DNA of 21,076 nt from Chara braunii (Eukaryota; Streptophyta; Charophyceae; Charales; Characeae): NCBI GenBank assembly GCA_003427395.1, contig BFEA01000221.1, positions 2,280,745-2,301,820 of the forward strand, in the 5' to 3' direction. Under the pieces are notes generated by a model that was not told the origin of the DNA, did no database searches, and was given only the letters and a program-made list of their open reading frames with translations. Shown one piece after another: positions 11,601-19,772 of the stretch (position 1 is the stretch's first letter; each line of letters opens with the position of its first letter). The position numbers were made by a program, and so were the translations under genes.

Positions 11601-12910
11601 GTTCAAAACAGAAAGTATTTAATTAGTGTCTGTTCGACAACAGTCTGATTAGATAGAATTCGGGACTGCCATTTGATACATGGGATATAGCGGGTCGTTT
11701 TGCCCGCTCATGGATAGAGAAAGGAGTTTTTCTGGTCAAACATATTTGGGATAGGGGAAAACATATTTGACTCACCATTGAGGACCTAAGGAAAAAACTA
11801 GCCAGATTACACAGAGTGGAGAAACACTTTGCTGAACTAATAGCAGCGCTTCCACCACAGTGGGGATAACTTTTAAAAGATGACACAGAACACGCCATGG
11901 ATACGTGGGTGGCTCACCCAGATAACTTGCATTATGTCCTGAAGGTCCTAGGTCCGTATCTTCCACAAGGGATGAAGATGGAGCAGTGGAGAAAGGAGAG
12001 ACACCAAAAAGAAGGCACTAGACTTATCACAGAGAGTACAGTCACGATGAAAACAACAACAGACTTGACTGAAGTACGGGTATGAGAATCCTATGATCCG
12101 TCAACTAAGACAGGTGTCCTTCTGGATGGCACAACAGAAAACTTCTCAGTGAAACCATTAATGTATGGATGGAAGGGCCCAAGTGGGACAAAGACCCCTT
12201 TAATCTCGTACCGACCCAAGGATGGGGTGACGTAGCATCGTCAGAGGAGACCTCAGCCAAAGTCTGTGGCACTCAAGAAATTTCAGACAAGCCAGGGAAC
12301 AGTTAAGCCCCCACCCGATTTTACGAAGCTATGGAGGTGGCTAAAGAACATGCCCCCCCAGAAGCAAGCAGGACTCATGTAGGCACAATTGTTGGCGATC
12401 ATCCCCTCAGCCCGTTGGCTTAGCCTTAAGGGGATGGAACTTAGTGTGACATGCCAAAGATGCAATTGGGGGTGGGAGGATACAAAGCACCTTTGGCTCC
12501 TATGCCCGCTGGCAGACAAACTATGAGTTTGGTGGAAGCTGCAGTGGGAGGAAGGGGGAGGTCCAGAATGGGAATGGATGGATGATTGGATCCTATTCGC
12601 CATCCCTCCTGCGAACGCGAAACTTTCGGATAAATGGGGGTATGTGGCTTTTGTTTGCAGAGGCATACTGTTAGAGGCGATATGGAAAGCTCGAAATGCC
12701 GCCATATTCAAAAACGAACGGATGTCACTTCAACAACAGACAGGTCTGGTTAAGAATATGCTCAGACTGACACTACTGGCAGAATGGAGGAGACTGAAAC
12801 AAGGGTCAGGACAAAGCATTTATCCGTTAAAAAAAAAATGGACAGAGAGAGACTTCCTGACCTCAATAATGCCAAAAGGCAATTTGACGATTTCCAAATG
12901 GTTAACATAG
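8689..12910 (+). pseudogene. LINE ORF2 (APE endonuclease, RT, C-terminal finger), broken
   Basis: The ATG at 8689 gives MVHPPKTHIASWNIRGLGD, the start of an APE endonuclease. LQETKL (the catalytic Glu), CGGVAVLID, then after a frameshift near 9008 SIYAP, GD-stop-N (9120-9131, normally GDWN), DVFRILNP, RLDLILV and SDQHLV (normally SDH) follow in order. The RT contains GKCPDLDDLPVELY, VRNYRPISVLN, LNMEKAYDKVGW (motif A, catalytic Asp now Asn at 10518), LHQGCPLAPLLF and AIADNLTV (motif C, second Asp now Asn at 10830). A GGLGMLDPRYKNIGLLVK region follows near 11340. The terminal finger CQRCNWGWEDTKHLWLLC is near 12450-12503, and the tail ends WLT-stop at 12908-12910. Stops at 9711, 9777, 11387, 11768 and 12380 replace Trp seen in copy 1. 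Confidence 0.88.
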
Positions 12911-13344
12911 ATGGATGATTAGTTGTCCGATCGTAGACCAACGCAGAAGGTTGTAAGAGCATGAGAGTAAAGATGCAGATTTTAAGAGGTTAGAATATTC
13001 ACAAGGACACATCTACAATTTTTCTCATGGTTCCTGGAGGAGCACGAGGTGTTGATTCTGCTTTCTGGCATCTTAATGAGGTATCAGGGTAAGGTAATGA
13101 CGAGACTGCAAACGCAGTTTTTTTTAACTTGGACTTCAAGGCTTTACTTTTGGAAAGCATTTGGCTGGGGACGTTGGACCCGGTTTCTAGCAGTAGTATT
13201 GTTTGATATAGAGTAACTGGTTTATTGGCGAACGAAACTCATAAGCGAAACTAACTGAGGCTGCCAGGATAATTCCGGGTTGAATTGTGAGGTTCCCGAC
13301 CTCGTCCCTTTTTTTCTATGAAATACAAGTACAATCTTTCCAAA
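12911..13344 (+). other. 3' UTR of LINE copy 2
   Basis: This is 434 bp of non-coding sequence from the ORF2 stop to the end of shared homology. It holds the GTTGGA/TCTAGC hairpin (13173-13191) and the terminal module CTGAGGCTGCCAGGATAATT (from 13255). Both recur in the same order in copy 3. Confidence 0.75.
13173..13191 (+). other. Conserved 3' UTR hairpin, copy 2
   Basis: GTTGGA, loop CCCGGTT, TCTAGC. All six positions can pair (two G-T wobbles in RNA terms). The related copies at 17218-17236 and 19050-19068 have the same stem and loop lengths with changed but still paired bases. Confidence 0.65.
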
Positions 13345-14453
13345 TTTGATCCTGTCCACACCCGTGCTTGGTAGATGGCGGAGCGCTACCGGGAGTGCTC
13401 CGCCGCCCGATGCTTTGACGAGACGGTTGACTCCTCGGTGAGGGTGGGATTGAAAAGTGGTGGGGTGCCATGGAGGTAGCTTCGAGGCGTGGATATGAGG
13501 GTGGGGTGAGATATCAGCAGGCGGATGACAAGGCAGAAAAGCGATCACGGGCCATGGAGGAGCAAGTTAGAGGTGTCCGGGCGTTGCTGCTGACTTTTCT
13601 GTTTGCTGTTGCCGCTATACGCTTACGACAGCATATCTCACACCAAGTTCTCGTTGGAGAGGAGGAACGCTGGGGGGGAGTAAAGGGAGGTTGACATGGA
13701 GTTAGGTTTTGTACAGGTGGGCGACGTTGGAAACGATGTCACCCCTTCATCTCTTTGGGCTACCTGCGAGGGGCGGCTGACAGACTCACTGGCAGCGGTT
13801 TGAAGTAATCCTGGCTTCGGTCCATATTAGCTTCATCATTCGGTTCTTTGGGATGGTTGATTAGTTGTCAACCACAGGCGGCCGAGTTGCTTGAGAGCCG
13901 ATGAAGGAGGAGGTAAGGTTTGGAGAGAGGGGGGGTACTTTTAGGGATGTCGAGGGTTTGTGCTTTTCCTCTTCATGTTTTGTTGTGGTGATTCTGTGAT
14001 GACCTTGATGAGATTCTTAACGACGTGATTCTCAACTAATTTTGTTTGGCTCAAATAATATTTGTTAGCCCTTCTATCCTTGAAGTTAAGTATAACCAAT
14101 AATTCTGATTAATGCTGACACATTTGGGTTGCTTAATTATGAATTTATGATTTGATTGTTTTACGATGGCTTGTTTGATTTTGCATTACCTGTTTGATCC
14201 TTTTATGTCGTTATCCTTGATGTTCAACCAATGATGACGATTCAATATTTGTGCCACCAATTTATCTTTTCTATGTTGTAATCCTAGATGTTCATACGAT
14301 AATGTTTTCTTTTTAGCATCTTCCAGATTTACGGTCTAAGCGATTTTCTGAACCCTAGGTCCTGGAAATCAGAGTCGAAAGTTCGGTTGGACATCATAAT
14401 TGTTTTTCTATTGTGTTTCCTTTGGATTTTCAAAGTCATCCAATCGTATATTC
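13345..14453. other. G/T-rich non-coding tract, first part
   Basis: 13345-13930 is G-rich and contains an 8-bp hairpin (GGCGGAGC at 13377-13384 with GCTCCGCC at 13397-13404). It also holds a 74-codon plus-strand frame (13470-13694) with one weak hydrophobic stretch, LLLTFLFAVAAIRL, and no family similarity that I recognise. AGGAG followed by GTAAGG near 13911 matches a splice donor, and the sequence after it is T-rich like a plant intron, but no matching exon pair is evident. I annotate no gene. Confidence 0.4.
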
Positions 14454-14636
14454 GGTCTGAGCGTTTTTCCTTTTCCCAATCTTATCTGTATCTCGATGAA
14501 TTTTCTGATTTTGATGCTAATTAGTTTTTACTTGTAATAAGTCTTAGCGATTTATCTACTTCTATCTTATTTGTATTGATGGATTTTCTGATTTCGATGC
14601 TATTTAGTTTTTACTCAGTAATTAGTCTCAGCAAGG
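14454..14636 (+). repeat. Diverged tandem repeat, unit about 83-86 bp
   Basis: Units begin GGTCTGAGCG (14454) and AGTCTTAGCG (14540), and a third, partial unit begins AGTCTCAGC (14623). Each full unit includes TTTTCTGATTTYGATGCTA and TTAGTTTTTACT. A further related start, GGTCTAAGCGAT, lies at 14333. Confidence 0.75.
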
Positions 14637-15403
14637 GGGTCTCGACCTGTGATGTGTCGACACCTTTGGACTCTCTAGTTTTAGTCTGTTTTTGGGGGTA
14701 TGAAAATCTTGAGGCTCATCATGAGCTTTGTAAGGCTTGGGCTCTCTTAAGTATTGATCGCGGTTATTTCCTCAGGATTGGAGCTCCTCCCTGCGAGGGC
14801 TACACAAGGTGGGAGGTGTTGTCCTTGAGAGGGTAGGGGCGGTATTATGGGATTATCTTTTTCTGGGTCGTGCTGATCTTTGGGTCGGATCAATATGGCG
14901 GTTGGGGAGAGTGGACAAGGGGTGCTGAATTCAGCAAGATGGGACGTAAAGAGGGCCGTTTCACTGGGAGGGTGTGAGACAGGAGGAAAGGGGGAATTCC
15001 AGCTCTGCGGGGGCATACTCTAGGGGGAATTGTGTGCTGTCGAGGGAGCGGGAATGACCGTTTAGGGGGCTGTTCTGAACTGGGGCCGATGTAGTGAGGG
15101 GGCACCTTCCGACGGAGGTAGTGTATGGATAGAGGGACGTTTTTGAGGGAGGAGTAATCTCCGGAATTTTTTTGTGAGTTCCTCATGATTGGTTGAGCTT
15201 CGAATAGACACCGGAACCGCTACAAGATGAGGGGTTATTTTTCCCTCCCTTCCTCTCGTTTTGTGGAGGTAGAAGGGGTTTTCTCTGCCTTTGTCTGAGC
15301 CAAATTTCTCTGAAGGAGGGAAGGGGGGGGGTTAGAACCGGAGGATGAAATTTAGTCAGGAGGTTCTCAATGGAGGAATGTATGTTAGGCAAGTAGGTCA
15401 GAA
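14637..15403. other. G/T-rich tract without supported gene
   Basis: Plus-strand G and T predominate. Open frames here are short and Pro/Ser-rich on the minus strand, as expected from composition alone. No motif or homology to other parts of the window was seen. Confidence 0.4.
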
Positions 15404-16940
15404 GAACGAAGCTGGGACGACACAGGCCGGTGCTGGAGCTTTGGCTGTGTGACCCGGGGGGAGCTTGAGGCTTGTGGAGTTATTCTAAGGGTGAAAGGCA
15501 TAACATGATCGTTCGATGAAGCGGGGGCCGGGGTATTAACCCTATAACTTGTTCAGGGGCTTACCGTTAAGGGTGGTGTCGAGGGAGGAAGGCACTTCCT
15601 GTCCGTCAGAACTAGGTTGGTCAGAACCGGGGAAGGTTGCGGTGCCCTTTTACCCTAGCATGAAGGGGGTGTGAGATCAAGTGAATTCTGGTACGAGGAC
15701 TCAAAGCCTAGACAAACTTTCCGTCCGTTGAGGGGGGAATTTAGGATAGTAGGCTGTTTTAGTTTTGACCCCCCGCTCATATAGTTTTCCATGCCTTTCC
15801 AGATATTTTCAAAAAACAAAAGGGTAGGTCAACAATTATCCATGGTTTTCTTAAAAATTCTTTTGAATTTCTTTCGTAGTTCTCAAATTGTTCCTAGCTG
15901 AAATTATTAGATTGTTCTTAGTCGAAACCAGTAGTTATCTATGGTTTTCTTAAATTTCTCCTGAACTCTTGTCGTGGTTCTCAGGTTGTTCTTAGCTCAA
16001 ATTCTCAAGATTGTTTTAAGCCGAAGCCAGGTAATGACCCTGGTATTTCAAATCATTTGTATCATTTTATATGGGACGCTATGCAGGTGCGCTAATCGAT
16101 TGATTGTTTTCGTAAAAAAAGGGGGGTCATGTAGGAGCTGGATGATCAGAACTACAGCTATGGTGGTGAGGGGGCTTGGCTGCTATCTGCTGATGTCCTT
16201 GGTCCCAGTGGTTTGCGAATGGACGAGGCCAGAACAACGCTGGTCGGTGCTGGGGCGTGGTCGCGCTGCCCTGTAACTCGAGCTGTAAGGGGGTATGAGA
16301 CCTGGTAGAGAGATCTGGAGAGTTGTCGAGGGTGGAAGGCACTCTAGTGTCCATTGGTGAGCTGGTATTCAGTTGACGCAGGCCGGAGCCGGGGCGGGTT
16401 GCTTTGCCCTGTAGCCTAGCAGGTGGGGGGTTTCTGGGGTGGGTCGTGCCACTCTGTAACCTAGCAGTTGGGGGTGTGAGGCCTAATAAAGATTGAGTAT
16501 TGGGACATAGGGGGGAGGAAGATTGGGTTGGGCCGCTGAAAGCACTAAGGCAGGTGTTTTTCTTCGGTATGAATGTGCTGTTTATGGCTTGCCAATCATT
16601 ATGGTGGTCTTACGAATGATTCAGGACTCAGGGGATTCCTAGCAACTCATCTTAGGAACCTCCATTGCTGTTAGACTCTGAGTCAGTGATCTGCGGGTGT
16701 CCGAAGCCAGAACGACGCTGGCCGGTGCTGGGGTGTTGCCTTGTAACCTGCTGATGCAGGAGTGTGAGGCCTGGTAGAGAGATATGGGAATGCTTTGGGG
16801 TGGGCATTCCAAGGGACAACCAAGGGTTGTTGCTGGGACGACACTGGTTGGAGCTGAGGCGAGTCGTGTTGCCCTGTAACCCAACAAAGTGGCGGTGTGA
16901 GGCCTGGAAGAGTTCGGCAAGGAGTAAGACAGTGCTGGAG
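15404..16940 (+). repeat. Degenerate GC-rich tandem-like repeats
   Basis: A repeating block recurs with variation. Its parts are a start like GAACGACGCTGGCCGGTGCT, then TGCCCTGTAACCYAGCAG, then GGGGGTGTGAGGCCTGGTAG, and sometimes GTCGAGGGTGGAAGGCACT. Clear starts are near 15409, 16226, 16376, 16703 and 16829, with partial units near 15575-15680 and 16430-16490. Spacing between good neighbours is about 125-150 bp, with irregular gaps and a T-rich repeat inserted at 15840-16030. This looks like an old, eroded minisatellite or the tandem interior of an element. Confidence 0.7.
15840..16037 (+). repeat. T-rich tandem duplication, period about 99 bp
   Basis: Unit 1 starts CCATGGTTTTCTTAAA (15840) and unit 2 CTATGGTTTTCTTAAA (15939). 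Both continue through GTTCTCA, a TTGTTCYTAGCT block and a GTCGAAACCAG or GCCGAAGCCAG ending. Each unit also contains an internal echo of the TTGTTCTTAG block. Confidence 0.8.
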
Positions 16941-17155
16941 AATTTTAGAAGGGTTAGCCAGGGACTTCGAGGTTTTTGAGCACTTGTAGGACTCTTGTTT
17001 GGCGATTTTTGCTGTGGGTATCCCCCTTTGTTCTGATGATTGCTGTGGAAATTTTCTAAACAGCCTAGAATCTCCATAAAAAAAGGTTCCTAGTGTACTT
17101 GCAGCACCTTGTGTAGATTGCAGAGTTGTCTTTCTTCGCCACAGCCTGGTAATGG

Positions 17156-17301
17156 CCCCGGGATCTCAAGGATTTTCCATAAACTTCTCAATTTCTCAAT
17201 ATGATTTTGAATGGGACGCTGGGCCCGGTTCCCAGCACGTGTTGCTCCCCACGAATAGATTGGAGCATGTCTCATTTCAAAAAAAAAAAAAAAAAAAAAA
17301 A
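17156..17301 (+). mobile_element. Short LINE-like 3' end with 23-nt poly(A)
   Basis: The sequence TTGAATGGGACGCTGGGCCC (from 17207) and the following GGTTCCCAGC match the 3' UTR hairpin block of copies 2 and 3. About 43 bp after the hairpin comes a run of 23 A (17279-17301). The CTGAGG terminal module is absent, so this is a variant or different subfamily. No coding sequence of this element was identified upstream; the tract 13345-17155 could belong to it, but nothing proves that. Confidence 0.55.
17218..17236 (+). other. Conserved 3' UTR hairpin, short LINE-like end
   Basis: GCTGGG, loop CCCGGTT, CCCAGC, perfectly paired. The outer pairs match copy 3. The loop-closing pair is G-C here and A-T in copy 3, a compensatory difference. 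Confidence 0.7.
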
Positions 17302-17317
17302 GCTTTCCAAAAAAACA

Positions 17318-17478
17318 AACTGAAAATCTTCTATCCAGTGGGCCTATGGCCGCCCCGCTCTCTTTTGGGGTTGGTAATGCTCTTAATGGATTGAAAAGAT
17401 TTTGGCCGGAAGCTGTTTTCGTACTGGGATGCCCAGTGTTAAGGAGAGGAGGAGGGGAACCAAGATCTCCTTACTTTT
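17318..17478 (+). mobile_element. Repeat C: internal fragment of the element B family
   Basis: Aligns with 19472-19620 in the same orientation. Shared blocks include CTGAAAATCTTCTATCCAGT, CTCTTTTGGGGTTGG, GGATTGAAAAGATTTTGG and AACCAAGATCTCCTTACTTT. It lies between the poly(A) at 17301 and the ORF2 fragment of copy 3, so it is a junction of three repeat pieces. Confidence 0.8.
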
Positions 17479-17479
17479 G

Positions 17480-17906
17480 GGACAGAGGAGGTTACACTGT
17501 CCTCTGGTGATGAGTTGATGGTTTGGTGGAAACAACACTGTGTTCAAATAGTGGGGAAAGAGTTGGACTGGTCGGACACTTGGATGCTTACAGGCATCCT
17601 TACTACTGATAAGTGCTATGGTTTGGGGTGGGGATATGTGGCCCTGTGCTGCAGAGGGGTTGTGATCATGTGATGGAGACTATGTGGGCGGCCCGGAACT
17701 CTAGGGTGTTCAAGGGCGAGGACACAGGCAGTATACAACAACAACGCCAGATCAAGCAATCAATAAGGAGAATAATTAGGACGGACTGGCAACAAAAGAA
17801 TCCTGTGTGGTTTCAGAAAACTTGGGCACGGGGCAACAAATTAGCTACTATCGACCAAAATGGCCATCTGGCCATATGCTCATGGTTGTCAGATACACAT
17901 GATTAA
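17480..17906 (+). pseudogene. LINE ORF2 C-terminal fragment, copy 3
   Basis: Frame one encodes DELMVWWKQHC, DWSDTWMLTGIL, then GWGYVALCCRGVV. After a frameshift at about 17640-17675 the next frame gives METMWAARNSRVFKGED, QQQRQIKQ, WFQKTWARGNKLATID and ends CSWLSDTHD at the TAA. Copy 2 has WGYVAFVCRGILLEAIWKAR, RNAAIFKNE and QQQTG in the same order, and copy 1 has QKTWA followed by KLA. This is the tail of ORF2 after the Cys/His finger. Its role in that protein is not established from the sequence. The piece is too short and broken to act. Confidence 0.8.
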
Positions 17907-18192
17907 GTAGGACCGAGTCTAGGTCCGCATGGGACTATTATTATTTCCTAAATTGCTGCCAGAACTTATAAGCCAGTCAGGGTTACAGTTTGTAATTGCA
18001 TTTGGAACTACGTCTTAGCAGTTTAGTCAGGGCCTGAGTTTCATTTGCATTTGAAACTGCGTTTTAGCCGTTTGAAACTCGGGCTGGCTTTTTCTAGCAG
18101 TTCAGTCAGGCACATGATGGCCTTTTCTTTCTTTCTTCGGTTATTATTATTATTTGGTTGTGTGCCGTAACGCGCCGTGCCGCTCCGCAGCT

Positions 18193-18195
<3 letters not shown>

Positions 18196-18226
<31 letters not shown>
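18196..18226 (+). repeat. 31-nt poly(A) run next to ambiguous bases
   Basis: A run of 31 A is followed by a stretch with seven N at 18252, 18253, 18259, 18262, 18265, 18267 and 18275. The N-bearing piece resembles the next one, GGCCGAGATGTCTCGGCC (18284-18301), which is a perfect 8-bp hairpin. The Ns are scattered, so they are low-quality calls in a repeat, not a scaffold gap. Confidence 0.8.
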
Positions 18227-18227
<1 letters not shown>

Positions 18228-18488
18228 AGCCCCCTGGTTAGGCCACGGCCGNNATGTCNCGNCCNCNCCCCAGANTGGCCACGGCCGAGATGTCTCGGCC
18301 ACAGCCAAGATTCGCAGGTACTACCCTTCACAGGCAAACACGAAGTCTCAAGAGTAGCCTACTCCGAAGAAGTGGGGGGCTCACGGCAGGGATGGAGGCC
18401 AAAAACAGAAAAAAGAAAAAGAAGAAATAAAAAAGTAAAGAAACGAGGAACTTCGAATCCACCTACGTCCGGAAGGCCCTCACCTCAC

Positions 18489-18690
18489 CAGTGCTTTGAG
18501 GAATGTATCTGGCCAGGAAGTGAGGAGCATGAAACAGGTCGTTTTCCTTTTTTGTTTCTTGTGTGAGGTCCTTGTAGCGCCTTGCCAGCCAGGAAGGGCG
18601 GATTCCACGCGAGGCAGCTAACTGCCTGGCTTCATTCAGTTCCGACAAACACTGTAGCATCCTGTATAGGACCGCAATCACAGCATAAGG
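18489..18690 (-). other. Possible captured exon inside element E
   Basis: The minus strand reads VIAVLYRMLQCLSELNEARQ, then LAASRGIRPSWLARRYKDLT, then a stretch ending IPQSTG just before a GTGAGG splice-donor-like site (CACTG followed by GTGAGG at 18489/18488). The helical, mixed-charge composition looks more protein-like than the surrounding low-complexity DNA. I recognise no family. The acceptor side is an A-rich run without a clean site. It may be a fragment of a host gene carried by element E, or chance. Confidence 0.3.
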
Positions 18691-18848
18691 GATGTTTTTT
18701 TTTGTTTTTTTTTAATCTGCTGTTCGTGGATAGACGAGGGCCCTGACTGAACTGCGCAGCTCGAGTTTCAACTGCAATTGAAACTCGGGCCCTGACTAAA
18801 CTGCTAAAACGCAGTTTCAAATGCAATCACAAACTGCTTTCGTGACTG

Positions 18849-19091
18849 CACCGTAGTTACCCCTATTAGCTAATTCTTATGGACAGCCCCTATTTCTGAG
18901 CTTAAAGATTAACTTTAGAAAATTTACGAGCTTTTGATTCATAGAAAGCTCCCCTCTTTTGAAAAAACAAAAACAAAAACAAAAACTCCCCTCTTTACTC
19001 CGAGCTCCAACGATTACTTTTTGGAAAGTATTTCAGTGTAGAATGGGATGCTGGACCCAGTTTCCAGCTAGGATTGAGGAGTTACCTTTAG
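18849..19091 (+). other. Middle part of the copy 3 3' UTR
   Basis: Non-coding. Contains an A/C-rich AAAAAC-type microsatellite near 18961-18986 and the hairpin block TTTTTGGAAAGTATTTCAG to TTTCCAGC (19018-19068), which matches copy 2 near 13147-13191. It ends with TAG, the left target duplication of element B. Confidence 0.65.
19050..19068 (+). other. Conserved 3' UTR hairpin, copy 3
   Basis: GCTGGA, loop CCCAGTT, TCCAGC, perfectly paired. Confidence 0.7.
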
Positions 19092-19740
19092 GGGTGTGGT
19101 CCCATTAGCAGTCGGATAGGAATGTGGCCGATCCCGTGTGACACTGAGTGGCAGCTGCCTGACAGGTTCATTACGAATTTCTGGGGTGAGAAAACTGGAG
19201 AAAGGCAAAAAGAAAAAAAAAAACAGAGACCTCCCACCTGACATCAGGGCAGAGTGCTTCCCAGCCATCGGATCACAAATGATCTGATGGTGGTGGTTGC
19301 CACAACAGTGCAGAAAGTAACTGCCACACTGTCCGGAATAAACTCAACTTCTGTCACACTTTCTGGGATAAACTCAATTTCTGTCAGCAGTGATCCTGAC
19401 GCCCTCCATATACTCCGTGATTGAAGGAGGGCTCCACCCAATGAGATAATTGCACAACAGCAAGCAAAATACTGAAAATCTTCTATCCAGTGGGCCTATG
19501 GCGGACCCCACTCTCTTTTGGGGTTGGCCATGCCCCCAACGGATTGAAAAGATTTTGGCAGGAAGCTTCCTTTGCACCAGTGTTAAGGAGAGGAGGGGAA
19601 CCAAGATCTCCTTACTTTTTCGGGTAATACATGTACAATACTGAAGGTGGGATCACCAGTACTGCACGGCAGGATTTGGGTCACTTAACTGCCACACAAA
19701 CTCTTTTCTATCCTATCCGGTTGCTAGTGGGACCATGCCC
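19092..19740. mobile_element. Element B: 649-bp MITE-like unit, 30-bp TIRs, TAG duplication
   Basis: The left end GGGTGTGGTCCCATTAGCAG and the reverse complement of the right end, GGGCATGGTCCCACTAGCAA, begin imperfect 30-bp TIRs (25 of 30 identical, all differences transitions). Both sides are flanked by TAG (19089-19091 and 19741-19743). A 3-bp duplication with G-rich TIRs recalls PIF/Harbinger-type MITEs, although those favour TTA or TAA. There is no transposase. Partial copies lie at 4765-5125 and 17318-17478. It interrupts the LINE copy 3 3' UTR. Confidence 0.8.
19265..19290. repeat. Hairpin inside element B
   Basis: CCATCGGATCA, CAAA, TGATCTGATGG. This is the counterpart of 4941-4966. 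Confidence 0.85.
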
Positions 19741-19772
19741 TAGCAGTTGATTGAATTCGAGCCACGCTCTGG

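Larger units (their letters stand above)
5901..13344 (+). mobile_element. LINE copy 2: near full-length, two ORFs, inactive
   Basis: ORF1 (5901-8615), a 73-bp spacer, ORF2 (8689-12910) and a 434-bp 3' UTR are in the canonical order for a two-ORF LINE. The APE endonuclease at the N-terminus of ORF2, the RT and the terminal C-x2-C-x8-H-x4-C finger resemble plant L1-like elements. The 3' end is set by the terminal module shared with copies 1 and 3, ending in ACAATCTTTCCAAA. No poly(A) remains. The 5' limit is given as the ORF1 start because the 5' UTR cannot be delimited. Many stops, several frameshifts and lost RT catalytic residues make it inactive. Confidence 0.85.
17974..18848. mobile_element. 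Element E: DNA-transposon-like unit with long inverted repeats
   Basis: The left arm (17974 to about 18111) and the right arm (about 18735-18848) are reverse complements. Over the outer 70 bp about 60 positions match, with the shared core GCAGTTTAGTCAGGGCC and ends CAGTCA/TGACTG. The left arm holds an extra tandem piece. The right arm contains a perfect 10-bp hairpin (18762-18787). No convincing target duplication was found, so the true ends may shift by some bases. The interior has a 31-A run, ambiguous bases, and a possible minus-strand exon, but no transposase. It sits inside the 3' UTR of LINE copy 3. Confidence 0.75.

Noticed and set aside
570-13344. UGA read as tryptophan (alternative genetic code)
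   Set aside because: Many Trp positions do align with TGA, but others align with TAG, and TGG is common. Frameshifts and catalytic losses also occur, so decay explains it better.
13470-13694. Small membrane protein gene
   Set aside because: Only one short hydrophobic stretch, no homology, and no supporting exon structure or conservation.
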